From Babylonia areolata (Eukaryota > Mollusca > Gastropoda > Neogastropoda > Buccinidae), in the NCBI RefSeq assembly GCF_041734735.1, contig NC_134882.1, positions 23,415,164 to 23,479,163 of the forward strand: a stretch of DNA of 64,000 nt, written 5' to 3'. Position 1 is the first letter of the stretch. The number at the start of each line of letters is the position of its first letter. The notes below the pieces were generated by a model. That model was not told where the DNA came from, ran no database searches, and saw only the letters and a list, made by a program, of their open reading frames with translations. Both the position numbers and the translations under genes were made by a program. Positions 47,331 through 61,200 of the stretch are shown one piece after another.

Positions 47331-47746
47331 TAAGATGAACAGCTTGGAATCACCTTTATACGAAATGAAAAGCTTGGAATCACATTCATACCAGATGAAG
47401 ATCTTCGAATCACCTTTATACAACACGAACAGCTTGGAATCACTCTTATACCAGATGAACAGCTTGGAATCATATTTAAACCAGAAGAACAGCTTGTAAA
47501 CACCTTTATACGAGATGATCCGCTGGGAATCACCATTATACAAGATGAACAGCTTGGAATAACCTTTATACAAGCTGAACAGCTTGGAATCACCTATGTA
47601 TCACATGAACAGCTTTGAATTACATTTAAACATCACGAAGAGCTTGAAATTACATTTATACCATATGACCAGCTTGGCAATACCGTTATACGAGATGAAC
47701 AGCTTTGAATCAACTTTATACAAGATGAACAGCTTGAAATCACCTT

Positions 47747-49265
47747 GATGTGAACAAGCGCGCTATGCTTGCTCCAAAACTGCTCACACACAAGCAATAG
47801 CAGACGACAGTTTTCCTTCCTTACCCGCACCCAGAATGTGTGACGTCACTCCGCTTACATCATTTTGTCATCGCCAGACCACCTGCTGACGGCTCGACCA
47901 GTGTCGCGTCGCGGTACGTCATTGGCTCAGAAGAAACTTGTGTTTCTGTTCCACCGTAATTAATTAATAACTCTTGTCAGATCAGTAAATTACAAGTATT
48001 ATATACTGGCAGAATCGTTGGAATTCCATCTTTAAATCTATTCCATTTATGTTTGCCTACGTTAAAATGATTTAACGCAGTTTGTAATTTTCAGTGACGA
48101 GCTCGTTAAAACTGACCCTGTTCAGGTGACTTAAATTAAGATTATAAATTCATCTTAAATAACCAACATTTCATTTTCTACTCATTATAAAGTAGGTGTT
48201 GAGCTCTTTCTTTTGCAACTTATCCGACGTAAATCGGTTCAGGAATCATTTAGAAATCTGTCACTGAACACCTTTAAACAAACACAATTGTCATCGGATT
48301 CTCCGTGATTAGTGACGATCTGCTCGCAAGCACACGTGACGGCCGCTAAACTTGCATAAATTGGCACAGTGAGGGATGAGTGGTCATTTCATACCTGGTC
48401 AGTCATCTGACCTGCTTTCTTTCTCTCTCTCTCTCTCTCTCTCTCTTGCTGCGTCCTTATTTGCTGTTAGATATAGACAGGCATCTGAAACGTGTAACGA
48501 CAAGATTTAGACTAGGTATATCAGAATTGACAGTGCATCACTTTAGATACAGAAGTTTTTGTGCAAATGATTTAGTCTGTCCTTTATGTCATGAAGCCCA
48601 AGAAAACGAGGTGCACTTTGTTCTTTGCTGCCCAGCACTAAAACATGTACGTCAAATGTTTATAAAACCTAAGTACTACAAGCATCCCTCTCTGTTCAAG
48701 TTGAATTTGTTAATGTCGTCAAGCAATACCAATGACGTACATAATTTTTCGGTATTCTTATATAAGGCATTCAAATTAAGAGAAATTGTTACTTCGTAAA
48801 ACAGTTATAATGTATTTTTTGTTGTCTGTATATTTACACAGATACAATGCACAGTTTGTTGTCTATATTAATGTTTATTTGTTTATGTGTTTTCGTTGAG
48901 TTGTATTATGTTTACGTATACCCCCTTCACTAGGGGCTGTGGCCTGATTGTGAATAAACTTCCAAATTCTCTTGCTGCGTCCAGCAGTGTGTTGTGTCGT
49001 GTGTGCCCCCACAACGGCTGACACCTTGCTACGTATTGCTGCACTCTCTTCTTCTCATTGTCTTCTCTTTTAGTTCTTCTCATTACTTCTTTTTAGTCTT
49101 CTCCTTTAGTTTATAATTATTGTAAATAAAACAATAGAAAAACCCATTTGTGACTGGCCTCTATATGTTCCTGGCCTGTGCGTGGGATCTTCTCTATCCT
49201 ACAATTAATCATATTTAGTTAAGTCTTTTGTGCCGTACCCTTGAATAACCACTCGGTACACGGCC
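47747..49265 (+). mobile_element. LTR-like element interrupting the minisatellite, copy 2
   Basis: Non-array DNA of about 1.5 kb splits the minisatellite. It begins TGTGAACAAGCGCGC and matches 3143-3905 in inverse orientation through the TACGTATTGCTG block near 49030. It continues with an AAATAAAACAATAG signal near 49123, about 140 bp before array units resume at 49266. About 511 bp of it (48457-48967) is a nested LINE insertion. With that removed, the element is about 1 kb and looks like a solo LTR; I see no internal coding region. Treated as a fossil. Confidence 0.55.
48457..48967 (+). mobile_element. 5'-truncated LINE insertion with perfect 15-bp target duplication
   Basis: Flanked by TCTCTTGCTGCGTCC at 48442-48456 and 48968-48982; the empty site is visible in the inverse copy near 3200. 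The insert encodes a LINE C-terminal tail: F-R-L-G-I-S-E-L-T-V-H-H-F-R-Y-R, then the zinc-binding C-P-L-C-H-E-A-Q-E-N-E-V-H-F-V-L-C-C, then F-L-Y-K-A-F-K-L-R and a stop at about 48799. A ~165-bp 3' UTR ends GTGAATAAACTTCCAAA. The frame is open through the retained part and the duplication is perfect, indicating a recent target-primed insertion. Confidence 0.9.
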
Positions 49266-52200
49266 ACATTTATACCAGAGGAACAGCTTGGAATCACCTT
49301 TACACCAGACGAAAAGGTAGAAATCACCTTTATAGAAGATGAACAGCTTGGAATCACCTTTATGCCAGATGAACAGCTTGGAATCACCTTTATACAAGAC
49401 GAACAGCTCGGAATCACCCTTATACCAGATAAAAAGCTTGGAATCACCTTTATACACGATGAAGAGCATGGAATCACCTTCATACAAGATGAACTTTTTG
49501 GAATCACCCTTATACCAGATGAACAGCTTGAAATCACATTTAATCCAGAAGAATACCTTGGAATCACCTTTACACGACATGAACAGCATGGAATCACATT
49601 TATACAAGATGAACAGCTCGGAATCACCTTTATACGAGATGAACAGCTTGGAATCATCTTTATACCAGATGAACAGCTTGGAATCACATTTCACCCAGAA
49701 GAATAGCTTAGAATCACCTTTATACGAGATGAACAGCTTGGAATGACCTTTATACGAGATGAACAGCTTGGAAGCACCTTTACACAAGATAAACAGCTGG
49801 GAATCACCTTTGTATAAGACGAACAGCTTCGAATCACCTTTATATAATATGAACAGCTTCGAATCACCTTTATATAATATGAACAGCTTCGAATCACCTT
49901 CATACTACAAGAGGAAAAGTTTGGAATCACCCTTATACCAGATGAACAGCTTGGAATCTACCTTTATACCAGATGAAAAGTTTTGAATCACCCTTATACC
50001 AGATGAAGAGCTTGGAGTCACATTCATACCAGATGAACAGCTTGAAATCACTCTTACACCAGATGAACAGATTGTAATGATTTTATAAAAGATGAACATC
50101 TTCGAATCACCTTTATACAACACGAACAGCTTGGAATCACCCTTATACCACATGAACAGCTTGGAATCATATCTAAACCAAGAGAACAGCTTGGAAACAC
50201 CTTCATAGGAGATAATCCGCTTGGAATCACCATTCTACAAGATGAACAGCTTGGAATCACCTTTAAACAAGATGCACAGCTTGGAATCACCTATATAGCA
50301 TATGAACAGGTTTCAATTACATTTATACAAAACGGAGAACTTGAAATCACATTTATACCATTTGACCAGCTTGGTAACACCTTTATACCAGATGAACAGC
50401 TTGGAATCACCTTTATACAAGATGAACAGCTTGAAATCACCTTTATACCAGATGAACAGCTTGGAATCACCTTTACACGAGACGAAAAGCTTGAAATCAC
50501 CTTTTCAGAAAATGAACAGCTTGGAATGACCTACTTACCAGATGAAGAGCTTGGAATCACCTTTATACAAGATAAACAGCTTGGAATCACCTTTATACCA
50601 GATGAACGGCTTGGAATCTCCTTTATACAAGATGAACAGCATGGAATCACCTTCATACATGATGAACTGTTTGGAATCACCCTTATACCAGATGAACAGC
50701 TTGGAATCACATTTAATCCAGAAGAATAGCTTGGAATCACCTTTATACAAGATGAACAGCTTGGAATCACCTTTATACAAGATGAACAGCTTGGAATCAC
50801 CTTAATATAAGATGAACAGCTTCGAAGGATCTTTATATAATATAAACAGCTTCGATTCACCTTCATACAAGATGAACAGTTTGGAATCACCCTTATACCA
50901 GATGATCAGATTGGAATAACCTTTATATCAGATGAACAGCTTGGAATCACCTTTATTCCAGATGAACAGCTTGGAATCTACCTTTATACCAGATGAACAG
51001 CTTGGAATCACCTTTATACAAGAGGAACAGCTTGGAATCACCTTTTTACCAGATGAACCGATCGGAATCGCCTTTATACAATACAAACAGCTTGGAATCA
51101 CTTTTATACCTGAAGAACAGTATCGAATCACTATTATGGCAGATGAATAGCTTGGAATCACATTTATACCAGATGAAAAGCTTGGAATCTACCTTTATAC
51201 GAGATGAACAGCTTGGAATCACCTTTATACAAGATGAACAGCTTGGAATTACCTTTAAACCAGATGAATAGCTTGGAATTAGGTTTATACAAGACGAAGA
51301 GCTTGGAATCACCTTTATAAAAGATGAACAGATGAACAGCTTGGAATCACCTTTATACAAGATGAACAGCTTGGAAACATCATTATAAAAGACGAAAGCT
51401 TGTAATCACCTTTATACATGATGAACAGCTTGGAATCACCTTTATATAAGGTGGACACCAAGGATTGACCCTTATACCAAATGAACAGCTTGGAATCACA
51501 TTCACACCAGATGAAAAGCTGGGAATAACCTTTATACGAGATGAACAGCTTGGAATCACCATTATTCAAGTTGAATGGCTTGGAATAATCTTAATACGAG
51601 ATCAACAGCTTGGAATCACCTTTATTCAAGACGAACAGCTTGGAATCGCCTTTAAACCAGATGAATAGCTTGGAACTAGGTTTGTACAAGATGAACAGCT
51701 TGGAATCACCTTTACAAGATGAACAGATGAACAGCTTGGAATCACCTTTATTCAAGATGAACAGCTTGGAATAACTGTTATACAGGACGAACAGCTTGGA
51801 ATCACCTTCATAGAAGATGAAAAGCTTGGAATCACCTTTAAACCAGATGAATACCTTGGAATTAGGTTTATACAAGATGAACAGCTTGGAATCACCTTCA
51901 TACAAGATGAACAGCTTGAAATCACCTTTATACAAGATGAACAGCTTGGAATCACCGTTATAAAAGACGAACAGCTTGTAATCACCTTTATACATGAACA
52001 GTTGGAATCACCTTTATACAAGATGAACAGCTTGGAATCACCTTTATACCAGATGAACAGTATCGAATCATTATTATACCAGATGAACAGCTTGGAATGA
52101 CATTTATAGAAGATGAACAGCTTGGAATCACTTTTATTCCAGATGAACAGCTTCTAATCACCATTATAGAAGATGAACAGCTTGGAACCACCTTTATACC

Positions 52201-55200
52201 AGATGAACAGCTTGGAATCACCCTTATACCAAATAAACAGCTTGGAATCACATCCACACCAGATGAACAGCTTGGAATAACCTTTATACGAGATGAACAG
52301 CTTGGAATCACCATTATTCAAGTGGAGTGGCTTGGAATCAACTTTATAGGAATAACCATTATACAAGATAAACAGCTTGGAATCACCTTCATACAAGATG
52401 TACTGTTTGGAATCACCTTTATACAAGATGAACAGTTTGGAATCACCCTTATACCAGATGAACAGCTTGGAATCACCTTTATATCAGATCAACAGTTTCG
52501 AATCACCTATATAGAAGATGAACAGCTTGGAATCTACGTTTATACCATATGATCAGCTTGGAATCACGTTTATACAAGATCAACAGCTTGGAATCACCTT
52601 TATATAAGATGAACAGATTGGATTCTCCATTATAGATGAGGAAGAGCTTGGAATCACCTTTATATAAGATGAACAGATTGGATTCTCCATTATACCAGAT
52701 GAATACCTCGGAATCACCTTTATAGCAGATGAACAGTTTCGAATGACTATTATACCAGATGAATAGCTTGGAATCACATTATTCCAGATGAACAGCTTGG
52801 AATCTACCTTTATACAAGATGAACAGCTTGGAATCACCTTGATATCATATCAACAGTTTGGAATCACCTATATACAAGATGAACAGCTTGGAATCTACGT
52901 TTATACCATATTATCAGCTTGGAATCACCTTAATATCAGATCAACAGTTTGGAATCACCTATATACAAGATGAACAGCTTGGAATCTACGTTTATACCAT
53001 ATGATCAGCTTGGAATCACCTTTATACAAGATCAACAGCTTGGAATCCCCTTTATATAAGATGAACAGATTGGATTCTCCATTATACAAGAGGAAGAGCT
53101 TGGAATAACCTTTATAGCAGATGAACAGTTTCGAATCACTATTATACCAGATGAATAGCTTGGAATCACATTATACCAGATGAACAGCTTGGAATCTACC
53201 TTTAGACCAGATGAACAGCTTGGAATCACCTTCATACACGATGAACAGGTTGGAATCACCTTTAAACTTGATGAATAGCTTGGAATTAGGTTTAAACTAG
53301 ACGAACAGCTTGGAATCACCTTTATACAAGATGAACAGATGAACAGCTTGGAATCACCTATATACAAGATGAGCAGCTTGGATTCTACCTTTATACCATA
53401 TGATCAGCTTGGAATCACCTTTATACAAGATCAACAGCTTGGAATCACCTTTATATAAGATGAACAGATTGGATTCACCATTATACAAGAGGAACAGCTT
53501 GGAATCACCTTTATAGCAGATGAATAGTTTCGAATCACTATCATACCAGATGAATAGCTTGGAATCACATTATACCAGATGAACAGATTGGAATCTACCT
53601 TTAGACCAGATGAACAGCTTGGAATCACCTTCATACACGATGAACAGCTTGGAATCACCTTTAAACCTGATGAATAGCTTGGAATTAGGTTTAAACAAGA
53701 TGAACAGCTTGTAATCACCTTCATACAAGATGAACAGACGAACAGCTTGTAATCACCTTTATACATTATGAACAGCTTGGAATCACATATATATCAAATG
53801 AAGAGCTTTGAATTACATTTATACAACACGAAGAGGTTGGAATTACATTTATACCACATAACCAGCTTGGTAACACCTTCATACGAGATGAACAGATTGG
53901 AATAACCCTTATACAAGATGAACAGCTTGAAATCACCTTTATACCAGATGAACTGCTTGGAATCAACTTTATGCCAGAAGAACAGTTTGGAATAAACTTT
54001 ATAGAAGATGAACTGCTTGGAATCACCTTTATAGAAGATGAACAGCTTGGAATCACCTTTATATAAGATGAACAGTTTGGAATCACCTTTATAGAAGATG
54101 AACAGCTTGGAATCACCTTTATTTAAGACGAACAGTTTGGAATCACCTTGATACGAGATGTAAAGCTTGGAATCACCTTTATATAAAATGAACAGCGTGG
54201 AATCACCCTCATACCAGATGAACAGCTTGCAATCTCCTTTATACAAGATGAACAGCATGGAATCACCTTCATACAAGATGAACTGTTTGGAATCACCCTT
54301 ATACCAGATGAACAGCTTGGAATCACCTTTATATAAGATGAACAGCTTGGAATCACCTTTATATAAGATGAACAGCTTCGAATCACCTTTATATAATATG
54401 AAAAGCTTCGAATCACCTTCATGCAAGATGAACAGTTTGGAATCACCCGTATACCACATGAATAGCTTGGAATCACCTTTTTATCAGATGAACAGCTTGG
54501 AATCACCTATATACAAGATGAACAGCTTGGAATCACCTTTATATAAGATGAAGAGATTGGATTCACCTTTATACAAGAGGAACAGTTTGGAAACACCTTT
54601 ATACCAGATGAACAGATCGGAGTCGCCTTTATACAATACAAACAGCTTGGAATCACCTTTATACGAGATGAAAAGTTTCCAATTACTATTATACCAGATG
54701 AATAGCTTGGAATCACATTGATACCAGACGAAGAGCTTGGATTAATCTCTATACAATCTTCGAATCACCTTTATGCGAGATGATCACCTCGGTATCGCCT
54801 TCATACAACAGAAACAGCTTGGAATCACCTTTATACAAGATGAACAGCTTGGTATCACCTTTATACGAGATGAACACCTTGGAATTAGGTTTATATAAGA
54901 TGAATAGCTTGGAATCACCTTTATACACGATGAACAGCTTGGAATGACCATTATACTAGACGAACAGCATGGAATCACCTTTATACCAGATAAACAGTTT
55001 GGAATCACCCTTATACCACATGAAGATCTTGGAATCACCTATATACAAGATGAACAGCTTGGAATCACATTTATACCACATGAACATCTTGGAATCTACC
55101 TTTATACCAGATGAACAGCTTGGATTCACCTTTAAACAAGATGAACAGCTTGGAATCACCTTTATATAAGATGAACAGATTGGATTCACCTTTATACAAG

Positions 55201-58200
55201 AGGAACAGCTTGGAAACACCTTTATACCAGATGAACAGATCGGATTCGCCTTTATACAATACAAACAGCTTGCAATCACCTTTATACCAGATGAACAGTT
55301 TCGAATCACTATTATACCAGATGAATAGCTTGGAATCACATTTATAGCAGATGAACAGCTTGGAATCTACCTTTATACCAGATGAACAGCTTGGAATCAC
55401 CTTTATATCAGATGAACAGCTTGGAATCACCCTAACACCAGATGAACAGATTGCAATGACTTTTATAGAAGATAGACATCTTCGAATCATCTTTATACTA
55501 CAGGAACAGCTTGGAATCACCCTTATACCAGCTTGGAATCACATTTAAACCAGAAGAACAGCTTGGAAACATCTTTATCCGAGATAAACAGCTTGGAATC
55601 ACCATCATACAGGATGACCAGCTTGGAATCACCTTTATAGAAGAGGAACAGGTTGAAATCACCTATACATCAGATGAACAGCTTTGAATTACATTTAGAC
55701 AAAACGCAGAGCAACATGGTAACACCTTTAAACCAGATGAACAGCTTGGAATCACCTTTATACAAGATGAACAGCTTGGAATCACCTTTATTCAAGATGA
55801 ATAGCTTGGAATAACCTTTATACGAGATGAACAGCTTGGAATCACCTTTATTCAAGATGAACAGCTTGGAATCACATTTATACAAGATGAACAGCTTGTA
55901 ATCACCTTTATACATGATGAACAGCTTGGAATCACATTTATACAACATGAACACCTTGGAATTAGGTTTATACAAGATGAGCACCTTGAAATTAGGTTTA
56001 TACAAGATGAATAGCTTGTAATCACCTTTATACAAGATGATCAGCATGGAATCACTTTTATGTAAGATGAACAGCTTGGAATCACCTTTATATAAGATGA
56101 AAAGCTTGGAATCACCTTTATACAAGATGAACAGCTTGGAATCACCCTTATACCAGATGAAGAGATTGGAGTCACATTCATACCAGATGAACAGCTTGGA
56201 ATCACCTTTATACGAGATGAACAGCATGGAATCACCTTTATGCGAGATGAACAGCTTGGAATCACCTTTATATAAGATTAATAGCTTTGAATCACCTTTA
56301 TAGAAGATGAACAGCTTCGAATCATCCTTATTCGAGATGAACAGCTTTGAATCACATTCATACCAGCAGAACTTCTTCGATTCACCTTTATACAACACGA
56401 ACAGCTTGGAATCACCCTTATACCACATGAACAGCTTTGAACCATATTTAAACCAGAAGAACAGTTTGGAAACACCATTATACGAGATGATCCGCGTGGA
56501 ATCACCATTATACAAGATGAACAGCTTGGAATCACCTTTATACCAGATGCACAGCTTGGAATTACATTTATACAACACGAAGAGCTTGGAATTACATTTA
56601 TACCATATGACCAGCTTGGTAACACCTTTATACCAGATGACCATCTTGGAATCACCTTTATACAAGATGAACACCTTGAAATCGACTTCATACCAGACGA
56701 ACAGCTTCGAATCACGTTTACACCAGACGAAAAGCTTGAAATCACCTTTATAGAAGATGAACAGCATGGAATCACATTCATACCAGATGAACAGCTTGGA
56801 ATCACAGTTATACCAGATGAACAGCTTGGAATCACATTTAATCCAGAAGAATAGCTTGGAATCACCTTTATACGACATGAACAGCTTGGAATCACATTTA
56901 TACAAGAGGAACAGATTGGAATCATCTTTATACAAGATGAACAGCTTGGTATCACCCTAATACCAGATGAACAGCTTGGAGTCACATTCATACCAGTCGA
57001 AGAGCTTGGAATCACCTTTATACGAGATGAACAGCTTGAAATCACCTATATACGAGATGAACAGCTTGGAATCACATTCATACCAGTCATACAAGATAAA
57101 CTGTTTGGAATCACATTTATACCAGATGAACAGCTTGAAATCACATTTAATCCAGAAGAATAGCTTGGAATCACCTTTATACGAGATGAACAGCTTGGAA
57201 TGACCTTTATACAAGATGAACAGATGGGAATCACCTTTATACAAGATGAACAGATGGGAATCACCTTTCTATAAGATGAACAGCTTGGAATCACCTTTAT
57301 ATAACATGAACAGCTTCGAATCACCTTCATACAAGATGAACAGTTTGGAATCACCCTTATACCAGATGAACGACTTGTAATCAACCTTTATTGGAGATGA
57401 ACAGGTTGGAAGTACCCTTATACCAGATGAAGAGCTTAGAGTCACATTCATACCAGATGAATAGCTTGGAATCACCTTTATACGAGATGAACAGCTTGGA
57501 ATCACATTCATACCAGATGAACAGCTTGGAATCACCTTTATACAAGATGAACAGTTTGTAATCACCTTTATACGAGATTAACAGCCTGGAATCACATTCA
57601 TACGAGTCATACAAGATGAACAGCTTGGAATCACCCTAATACGAGATGAACAGCTTGGAATCACATTTAATCCAGAAGAATAGCTTGAAATCATCTTTAT
57701 ACGAGATGAACAGCTTGGAATCACCTTTATACAAGATGAACAGCTTGATATAACCTTTATACAAGATGAACAGCTTGGAATGACCTTTATACAAGATGAA
57801 CAGATGGGAATCACCTTTATATAAGATGAACAGCTTCTAATCACCTTTATATAATATGAACAGCGTCGAATCACCTTCATACAAGATGAACAGTTTGGAG
57901 TCACCTTTATACCAGATGAACAGCTTGGAATCTACATTTATACCAGATGAAAAGGTTGAAATCACCCTTATACCAGATGAAGAGCTTGGAGCCACATTCA
58001 TACAGGATGAACAGCTTGGAATCACATTCATACCAGATGAACAGCTTGGAATCACCTTTATACGAGATAAACAGCTTGGAATCACCCTTACACCAGACGG
58101 ACAGATTATAATGACTTTCATGGAAGATGAACATGTTCGAATCACCTTTATACATTAAGAACAGCTTGGAATCACCTTTATACCAGATGAACAGCTTGGA

Positions 58201-61200
58201 ATCATGTTCAAACGAGAAGAACAGCTTGGAAACACCTTTATACGAGATGATCCGCTTGAAATCACCATTATAGAAGATAAGCTTGGAATCACCTTTATAG
58301 AAGATGAACAGCTTGGAATCACCTATATATCAGATGAACAGCTTTGAATTACATTTATACAACACGAAGAGCTTGAAATTACATTTATACCATACGACCA
58401 GCTTGGTAACACCTTTATACCTGATAAACAGCTTTCAATCACCTTTATAGAAGATGATTAGCTTGAAATCAACATTATGCCAGATGAACAGCTTGGAATC
58501 ACCTTTACACCAGACGAAAAGCTTGAAATCACCTTCATAGAAGATAAACAGCTTGGAAAAACTTTTATACCGGATGAACAGCTTGGAATCACCTTTATAC
58601 AAGATGAACAGCTTGTAATCACCTTTATAGAAGATGAACAGCTTGGAATCAACTTTATACAAGATGAACAGCTTGGAATCTCCTTTATACAAGATGAACA
58701 GCTTGGAATCACCTTCATTCAAGATGAACTGTTTTGAATCACCCTTATACCAGATGAACAGCTTGGAATCACATTTAATCGAGAAGGATAGCTTGGAATC
58801 ACCTTTATACGACATGAACAGCCTGGAATCATATTTATACAAGATGAACAGTTTGGAATCACCTTTATACAAGATGAATAGCTTAGTATCACCCTTATAC
58901 CAGATGAAGAGCTTGGAGTCACATTCATACCAGATGAAGAGCTTGGAATCACCTTTATACGAGATGATCAGCTTGGAATCACCTTTATACGAGATGAACA
59001 GCTTGGAATCACATTCATACGAGATGAACAACTTGGAATCACCTTTATACGAGATGAACAGCCTGGAATAATCCTTACACCAGATGAACAGATTGTAATG
59101 GCTTTTATAGAAGATGAATCACCTTTATACAACACGAAGAGCTTGGAATGACCCTTATGCCAGATGAACAGCTTGGAATCACATATATATCAGATGAACA
59201 GCTTTGAATTACATTTATACAACACGAAGAGCTTGGCATTACATTTATACCAAATGGCCAGCTTGGTAACACATTAACACGAGATTAACAGCTTGGAATC
59301 ACCTTTATAGCAGATGAACAGCTTGAAATCACCTTTATACGAGATGAACAGCTTGGAATCACCTCTACACCAGACGAAAAGCTTGTCATCACCTTTATAG
59401 AAGATGAACAGCTTGGAATCACCTTTATACATGATGAACAGCCTGGAATTACCTTTATAGATTGGATTCACCTTTATACAATCGGAACAGCTTCGAATCA
59501 CAGTTATACCAGATGAACAGCTCGGAATCGCCTTCATACAATAGGAACAGCTTGGAATCACCTTTATACGAGATGATCAGCTTGGAATCACCTTTATACG
59601 AGATGAACAGCTTGGAATCACATTCATACGAGATGAACAACTTGGAATCACCTTTATACGAGATGAACAGCCTGGAATAATCCTTACACCAGATGAACAG
59701 ATTGTAATGGCTTTTATAGAAGATGAATCACCTTTATACAACACGAAGAGCTTGGAATGACCCTTATGCCAGATGAACAGCTTGGAATCACATATATATC
59801 AGATGAACAGCTTTGAATTACATTTATACAACACGAAGAGCTTGGCATTACATTTATACCAAATGGCCAGCTTGGTAACACATTAACACGAGATTAACAG
59901 CTTGGAATCACCTTTATAGCAGATGAACAGCTTGAAATCACCTTTATACGAGATGAACAGCTTGGAATCACCTCTACACCAGACGAAAAGCTTGTCATCA
60001 CCTTTATAGAAGATGAACAGCTTGGAATCACCTTTATACATGATGAACAGCCTGGAATTACCTTTATAGATTGGATTCACCTTTATACAATCGGAACAGC
60101 TTCGAATCACAGTTATACCAGATGAACAGCTCGGAATCGCCTTCATACAATAGGAACAGCTTGGAATCACCTTCATACAAGATGAACAGTTTGGAATCAC
60201 CTTTATACCACATGAACACCTTAGAATTAGTTTTACACAAGATGAATAGCTTGGAATCATGTTTATACAAGATGATCAGCTTGGAATCACCTTTATACCA
60301 GATGAACAGCTTGGAATCACCTTTATGTAAGATGAATAGCTTCGAAGCACCTTTATATAAGATGAACAGCTTGGAATCACCCTTATACCAGATAAAGAGC
60401 TTGGGGTCACATTCATACTAGATGAACAGATTGGAATCACCTTTATACGAGATGAACAGCTTGGAATCACATTCATACGAGAGGAACAGCTTGGAATCAC
60501 CCTTATACCAGATGAAGAGCTTGGGGTCACATTCATACTAGATGAACAGATTGGAATCATCCTTACACCAGATGAACAGATTGTAATGGCTTTCATAGAA
60601 GATGAACATCTTCGAATCACCTTTATGGAACACGAACAGCTTGGAATCACCCTTATACCAGAGGAACAGCTTAGAATCACCTATATATCAGATGAACAGC
60701 TTTGAATTACATTTATAGAACACGAAGAGCTTGTGATTACATTTATACCATATGACCAGTTTGGTAACACCTTTACACCAGATGAACAGCTTGGAATCAC
60801 CTTTATACAAGATGAACAGCTTGAAATCACCTTTATACAAGATGAAGAGCTTGGAATTACCTTTATAGCAGATGAACAGCTTGGAATCACCTTTACACCA
60901 GACGAAAAGCTTGCAATCACCTTTATAGAAGATGAACAGCTTGGAATCACATTTATACCCAATGAATAGCTTGGAATTACGTTTATTCACGATGAACAGC
61001 TTGGAATCACCTTTATGTAAGATGAACAGATTGGATTGACCTTTATATAATCGGAACAGGTTCGAATCAACTTTATACCAGATGAACAGCTCGGAAACGC
61101 CTTCATATAATACAAACAGCTTGGAATCACCTTTATACAAGATGAACAGCTTGGAATCAGCTTTATACCATATGAACACCTTGGAATTAGGTTTACACAA

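Larger units (their letters stand above)
34616..47746 (+). repeat. 30-bp minisatellite, block 2 (about 13.1 kb)
   Basis: About 435 units of consensus GATGAACAGCTTGGAATCAC-CTTTATACAA. Most units are full length and variants are substitutions rather than length changes. Recurrent variant strings mark higher-order repeats. The many open frames on both strands are by-products: the unit is exactly ten codons, and only one frame per strand contains a stop. A 100-N gap lies inside. Confidence 0.98.
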
